Assembly: GCA_949317995.1 (NCBI GenBank)
Contig: OX439050.1
Coordinates: 47,121,777-47,185,776 of the forward strand
DNA length: 64,000 nucleotides
Direction of reading: 5' to 3'
From: Acholoe squamosa
Lineage: Eukaryota; Annelida; Polychaeta; Phyllodocida; Polynoidae
Shown here: positions 58,737 through 64,000 of the stretch, piece by piece
Layout of the letters: each line of letters starts with the position of its first letter
Numbering within the stretch: position 1 is the first letter of the stretch
Program-made: the position numbers and the translations under genes
The notes under the pieces: generated by a model
Told to the model about the DNA's origin: nothing
The model's database searches: none
The model's input: the letters and a program-made list of their open reading frames with translations, nothing else

Positions 58737-61700
58737 TTTTGCAAATAACCCCCACTTCTAACCTCAATTTAAGATTTGAAATTGATAGTTTGTATTTCTA
58801 TGATGAGACTTTCCTCATTGTATTTGTCTTTGATGTAGATCTAGCCTTGAAATGCCATCATTTCGATTGATAGATTCTGAGGAATATAGAGATTCACACA
58901 AAACTAGACACATTGACTTATATTTTGATTTGAGCCTTTATTTGGATAATAAATACATCTAGAATGGGGGCAATAAATGGGGAAGGTGGATGGCGCCCAT
59001 AGGCTAAATTTTCGCCAGATTTTCACCACGTTTGTAATTACTTTCTCTTTTTATAGTACAAAGAAAGCAGTCTTATAAAGTAGCATAGGGTCCCATGCTA
59101 GTTTATGAGATATTTATCTATGAATCTACCATAGGGTTATACAGCGTTTTGCCATAATTTGCATGGAATCTCATTAAAGAGTAGCTAATATTTTGTCTTA
59201 CTTTCCAAGAATATTTTCATCACTTTTCTGCACCCAGAAAATCTATTACCATCATGTGATCCCATGCACTTTTGAATCATTTTTCCACATTGAAAATCTC
59301 CTGAAAATAATAGAATTACATCATGCAGGCTAAATACTGCTCATAAACCCCCACACAGCCAGCTGGCTTTGTGGCCTAACTAGTTAGTGTGCCTGGTGTA
59401 GACACAGAAGGTTGAGAGTTCACCTCAGCTTCATGGGCCTGCTATGATTTTGTAAAGTCGTTCACTAGCCATAGAGAAGTACACATGTGCAGAAACCTGC
59501 ACAGAGAACATGATTGGCATTAGAGCCATCTACCTTAAAAAAGCCAGCATCAGCATATTGAATAGAGTAAGCTCCACCGCAATGAAAATATTCAGGTTTT
59601 TCATCACACATATAGTCTCGAGCAGGTAAACAGGATTGGTACCTAGCTGGTGCTAAATTTATTTCCTAATTTTGCCACAAGGGAGCACAAGGGAGCAAAA
59701 GAAATATTCCCCATCCACATACAGTGGTAAAGGTGGGTGAAAGAAGCACTGGGATGGCTATTGGTTCTTGAATTTTGAAGCTCCATTGATTAGAACAAAA
59801 CGTACAACATTTACATATCCTTTTATCATATTAGAAAGGTCTGGGTGTGCCTTAAATGTGGGGTGCACCTTATAGATAGGGTATTGGCACTACATTTTCT
59901 TTTGTTTAGAGTTCAAGACTGCATGTCTGAATCTTTTTATTCAAATCTAACAAAGAAGGCATGGTGAATCCAGGGTTGTATTTCCTTTTATCAACAATGC
60001 AAGCCTCTCAAAGTTTGGTTTCCCTAAATAGCCATAATTAATGTATCTTATGTCTGACAGAACATCTATGACAGCAATAAAAATATCATATGGGTGGCAT
60101 CACTGTGCTGTTTATCAGCCAGCCCTCTTCTCTGGAGTACCTCTCTTAAGATGTGCTATCTAGCAGATTTCACCAAGCTCCTGTGTTGCAATTGACTACC
60201 TGCATAAAGAAAACAAAAGTACGCCTGTGAGTTAAAGTGAATGTGTGGGTAGTAGTTATTTCAAGTGGAACATGAATCAGGGGCATAGGAAAAGGGGCAC
60301 CAGCCTCAATTATAAAGGAAGTTTATCTGGGCCCCTCAAAATTTGCAAAGTATTCAAAATAAATTTAAATTAAACAAAAATTACTTTCCTACACAAATTC
60401 AAATGACCGATGCATGAGACCACTGATGAAAAATTTCACTTATCTTAAAACAAGTCATCTAAATAATATTTTTGGGAGTTTTAGTTTAAATCAGTTTTAT
60501 TATGGAATGATAACAAACTAATCTACTACATGAATATCAATTTGTAAATTGGGTAGAAGGGTAGAATGACTTCTATATAATAATCATCATTAGTGTATTA
60601 CAAATTATTGGATAATAGATTGTTTTCGTGTGTCTTTGATACTAACAGTGAATGACAGCATTTGCTTTTCATATTGATTTTCATCCATATGTAGTTGCCT
60701 CAAGGTTGTATCTGCATATTTCAAGTTTTGCAGGAGAGGGAAAAGAGGGGTTGCTATCTGTCTATATTTCAGACAAACACATTCTATGATAATACAGCTT
60801 AATAACAGGGTTAGTAAAAACCGTTTGATAGAGAGGGGGTTTGTCCCAGAAACATCAATTGGATGATGAAAAAATGTTGACAAACATTAAACAACGTTTT
60901 ATGGTAGCCAAATTAAAAAAAAAAAATTGAAATGTTCCCAAAATATTTGTATAGATGTGTAGAGGCAAAGAGAAAGGGTGCTTCATACTAGAAGTCAACT
61001 TTAAAATTCAGATCACTAGCTTTACAGTGATATATTGCATGAGAAGATACTCCTGTTAGTTTTGGAGGAATGGCTTGCTAAATATGGGTAGGTATGACCA
61101 TTTTGTGAATGTCAATAAGCCTTAAGTCCCATTGGTCATGAGATACATCTGTAATTAGCATAATTTATGCTAATTAGCTAAATAAGCATAAATTTTCATT
61201 CTTTTGCCCATAACTTTCGATGTAGAAATGGTATTTTCATTCTGTTTACACCATAGTGGACCTTATGAAATGTTCCTTCAAATGGGATCATCGATTTTCT
61301 TATTTAGAATGAAAATAGTGTTTCCATGGCAACAGAAATCAACAAAAATGCCTATTTTGGCCCAAAAACATTCTTTTTAATGCCAAATATGGACCCTTTC
61401 CCCCAAAAATAGAATGTTTTATAAAAAATCATTGGATTGTCCATAAAAAAAAAGTAGCCTATAGCAGTTTTAGGCATATTTTTCCTATTCTAGCCCATAG
61501 TAGTGCCCCCTGGTGGTTAAAACAGGTACTTAATCCTGCAGGAACCCTCATTTCTGCTTGCTGGCTCACAGATGTTCTTACATTCCCTGGCATAAAATAG
61601 AACCCAAGATCTCTTGATATAGAGTCAAATGTGTTACCACTTGGACTATATGTTGATACTTTATTCATTACAAAGATATGCTTATAATCTAGGTGCTCAG

Positions 61701-63700
61701 GAAGTTATGAAAAAATCTGTCAACTTTTGGATATGAATATGGGGAATAATGTGACAAATTACTGCATAATCCTATATAATATTAAAGGTTCTGTATCTCA
61801 AAAATATGAATGGGTCCCCCACCAGCAGTAAGCTACAAGCCTATCCATTCCTCCAGCACTAGCTGACCCCTCCTTCTGCCCATAGTCTAAGGGAAATGTT
61901 TACATGTGTTCAGTCTAGACTATAGGTTGCAGTTATTATATGAACAAGTGACAAGTAATCAGGGATGGACTATAGTTTGGCATCATATAAATTTTGATGG
62001 CCATGCATCAAATGCATCAACTCACCAACCTGAACCACTACATCCCAACTCACCAACCATTACACCCCTTGAAGGACCACTAATGCATTAATGCATCATG
62101 CCCATCGGTCATCATGATACTACATTCATGCATCATGAGGACCATATGAGTTGATACACACACTGCAAAAGGGTCGGCATAATGCTCCAATTAAGTGTTG
62201 GAGAGCATGCAGACTCTAATCCCACCTTACCAACCACTAAAATATAGAACCAGCCTGTACATAGCAGTGTGCGATGCCTACCCCGGTACTGCTGACTGTC
62301 CAGGATCACCTTGTGCTAAAACTCTAACCCACATTAACAATTACTGAAATAAATATGTATACATATAAACCCAGCCTGTAAAATAGCAGTGTGTGACACC
62401 TACCAATGACTATCCAGGATCGCCTTGTGTTAAATACCTAAAACCCAAAACCACCAATCACTCTGTATGTACCTGAAGTGACATGGAATGTGTAAAAATA
62501 GACACCAGTAAACAGAACAACAGCTGTGTAGGTATTACCAGTCTGCAACATGTGTATTTGTAGCAGTAACTGCTCCAAATATAACAATACTATGTGACTG
62601 GGCTCCTAATATGGGAATGACTTGCTTGTTTTCCATTCTAAGACTCTAATTAACCAATGCCATGTCACTTTGAACTCCTAATATGCACTTCATACATTGG
62701 TGCATCATGATGTCCAATGGACATGATGCATTAATGCATCAGAGGCCCTTGAAGGGTTAAGAGGTGTGTGCGGCCCTACTGTGGAGGAGGGGGTATGAGA
62801 GCTGTCAAAGTCGTGACCATTAGGGTGTGTTACAGTTAGGCCTCTGGGATGTCACAGGGTGGTTAGCTGCAGGTAGACATTGGCAACACATGGTTAGGTG
62901 ACTACACTATGAGTAGAAGCTCCTCAATATATTAGAATATATTAGATAGAATATTGTTAGATGACTATATGGAATGATTGGTATGTAAATTACATGATTT
63001 AACATGTACAACAAGAGATTAAGATCTAATTGCAATGTGTGTATAGTTTTCAGGTAAGTGCATCCTAGTCATCTTACCCAAAGGTCAACTTAATGCATTG
63101 GTTTGTTTGCCCGAAAAGACCCATAAATATTAACAATCAGTAACTGTAACACATCCTATGAAGGGCCAAGTGGGGGGAGGGCAGGTCCTCTGTGTGTGTC
63201 TCAGTGCTATGGTCACATGACCAGTTCTGAAGGCCAGGTGTACGAGTCAAGCTGACCTGTTCACAGTTTGTTAGATGTGCTTGATACTACGGATAGCATT
63301 ATTACATAGCTGTAATGGTTAAAGGCTATGGGCCACAAAAACCAAAAAAAAATCTAGGACTTTGCCAAGCATGTTGTAGAAATTCATTGTTTCTCCATAC
63401 TATCAACCATTCAGTGATCATGGTCACTGAAAAGCAATTATTCTTTGCTGGGTTTTCACTGGTGGGTGTTAGAAATGTTCATTTCCTGCTTGGGATATCA
63501 GAAAAAATCATTGGCAAATATGTGCATACATGTCAAATAACAATTTTAGAGAACCTTTGAAAATTTTGAAAAAATCATATGGAGTAGAACGTGTTGTCCT
63601 CTTGAACCACTTAGTAGGATGTTGCCTCCAGGTCTTCATTGGTTCAACTTCATGCACCTATAAAGACAAATGGTATATCCATTACTCACTAGGTTATGCC
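58737..63700. other. Gene-free right part
   Basis: No exon with supported splice sites. It contains scattered tRNA-like heads: plus strand near 59366-59440 ('tggcctaactagttagtg') and minus strand near 61580-61660 ('agtccaagtggtaacaca'). It also has a 'CAGGGGCATAGGAAAAGG' repeat end at 60278, and 'atgcatcatga' repeats near 62080-62130 and 62700-62750. Confidence 0.4.
60278..60470. mobile_element. 'CAGGGGCGTAGGAA' repeat (copy 3, incomplete)
   Basis: Begins 'caggggcataggaaaagggg' and continues 'gggcccctcaaaatttgc', matching the copy at 33789-34114. The right terminus is not recognised, so the end coordinate is approximate. Confidence 0.5.
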
Positions 63701-63715
63701 AAACAAACAGAAGGA

Positions 63716-64000
63716 GGTAGGTGTGGACGTAGAGGGAGCTGGGTGTGGACATAGAGGGAGGTGAGAGTGGACACAGGGGGAGGTGGGTGTGGACACTGAG
63801 GGAGGTGGTTGTGGACATAATGGGGATGTGTAGGAAGATAGAGGGAGGTGGGTGTGGACACGGAGGGAGGTGGGTGTGGATAGAGAGGGATTTGGATGTC
63901 GACATAGAGGGATTTGGGTAGACCCAAAGGGAGGGCGGGTGTGGACATAGAGGGAGGTGGGTGTGGACCCAGAGGGAGGTGGGTGTAAACACAGAGGGAG
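63716..64000. repeat. 22-bp minisatellite running off the right edge
   Basis: Unit approximately 'gtgtggacatagagggaggt' plus gg, about 13 imperfect copies. The open frames on the complementary strand (HTHLPLCPHPP-like) are produced by this repeat and are not genes. Confidence 0.95.

Noticed and set aside
63040..63060. Consensus-like 'ttttcaggtaagtg'
   Set aside because: It contains both an acceptor and a donor consensus with no open exon on either side.
63636..63992. 118-aa minus-strand ORF of HTHLPLCPHPP repeats
   Set aside because: It is translation of the 22-bp minisatellite.

Overview
The window is eukaryotic nuclear DNA from an invertebrate animal. Coding exons are short and lie between GT-AG introns. 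Intergenic space is large and full of foldback (MITE-like) transposons and tRNA-derived SINEs. No operons or bacterial signals are visible. The gene content (a LEKR1-like coiled-coil gene, steryl-sulfatase-type sulfatases, two WRPW-ending HES genes) and the repeat load fit an invertebrate deuterostome such as a cephalochordate or hemichordate. That placement is inference and weak. || Layout. (1) 1-8274, minus strand: eight in-phase exons (412 codons) of a LEKR1-like gene that runs off the left edge. (2) 8275-11950: intergenic, with several Harbinger-like MITEs. (3) 11951-16492, minus strand: an intact six-coding-exon steryl-sulfatase-type gene, predicted 748 aa, with all catalytic motifs, a membrane hairpin, an acidic linker of about 170 residues after the signal peptide, and one GC-AG intron. 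(4) 16493-25053: gene-free; holds a 267-bp palindromic MITE and a 1.7-kb foldback composite built around a 29-30-bp minisatellite. (5) 25054-31626, plus strand: a second steryl-sulfatase paralogue, head-to-head with the first and with the same exon phases, but broken. It has three one-base losses around the active-site cysteine, a degenerate exon 2, a foldback element in exon 3 that itself carries a MITE, a frameshift in exon 4, and a tRNA/hairpin element in exon 5. (6) 31627-43814: gene-poor, with tandem tRNA-derived repeats, hAT-like and other MITEs, and a CRE-rich promoter-like patch near 41.2 kb. (7) 43815-48644, plus strand: HES gene A (predicted 432 aa). Upstream are a 16-bp perfect palindrome centred on CACGTG and a TATA box. 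(8) 52609-53950, minus strand: HES gene B (predicted 191 aa), convergent with A. (9) 53951-64000: mostly non-coding, with an orphan well-formed exon at 57894-58036, a cluster of six CACGTG sites at 58.57-58.71 kb and a 22-bp minisatellite at the right edge. || How the parts relate. The two sulfatases are an inverted duplicate pair in which one copy is intact and the other decaying. The two HES genes are a tail-to-tail pair of bHLH repressors that share the exon-2 start position, the WRPW end, a TATA promoter, and loss of the HES basic-region proline. No wholly new gene system is evident. The most interesting points are the layered inactivation of the sulfatase copy, the divergent HES pair with its palindromic E-box, and several well-delimited MITE families with visible target-site duplications.
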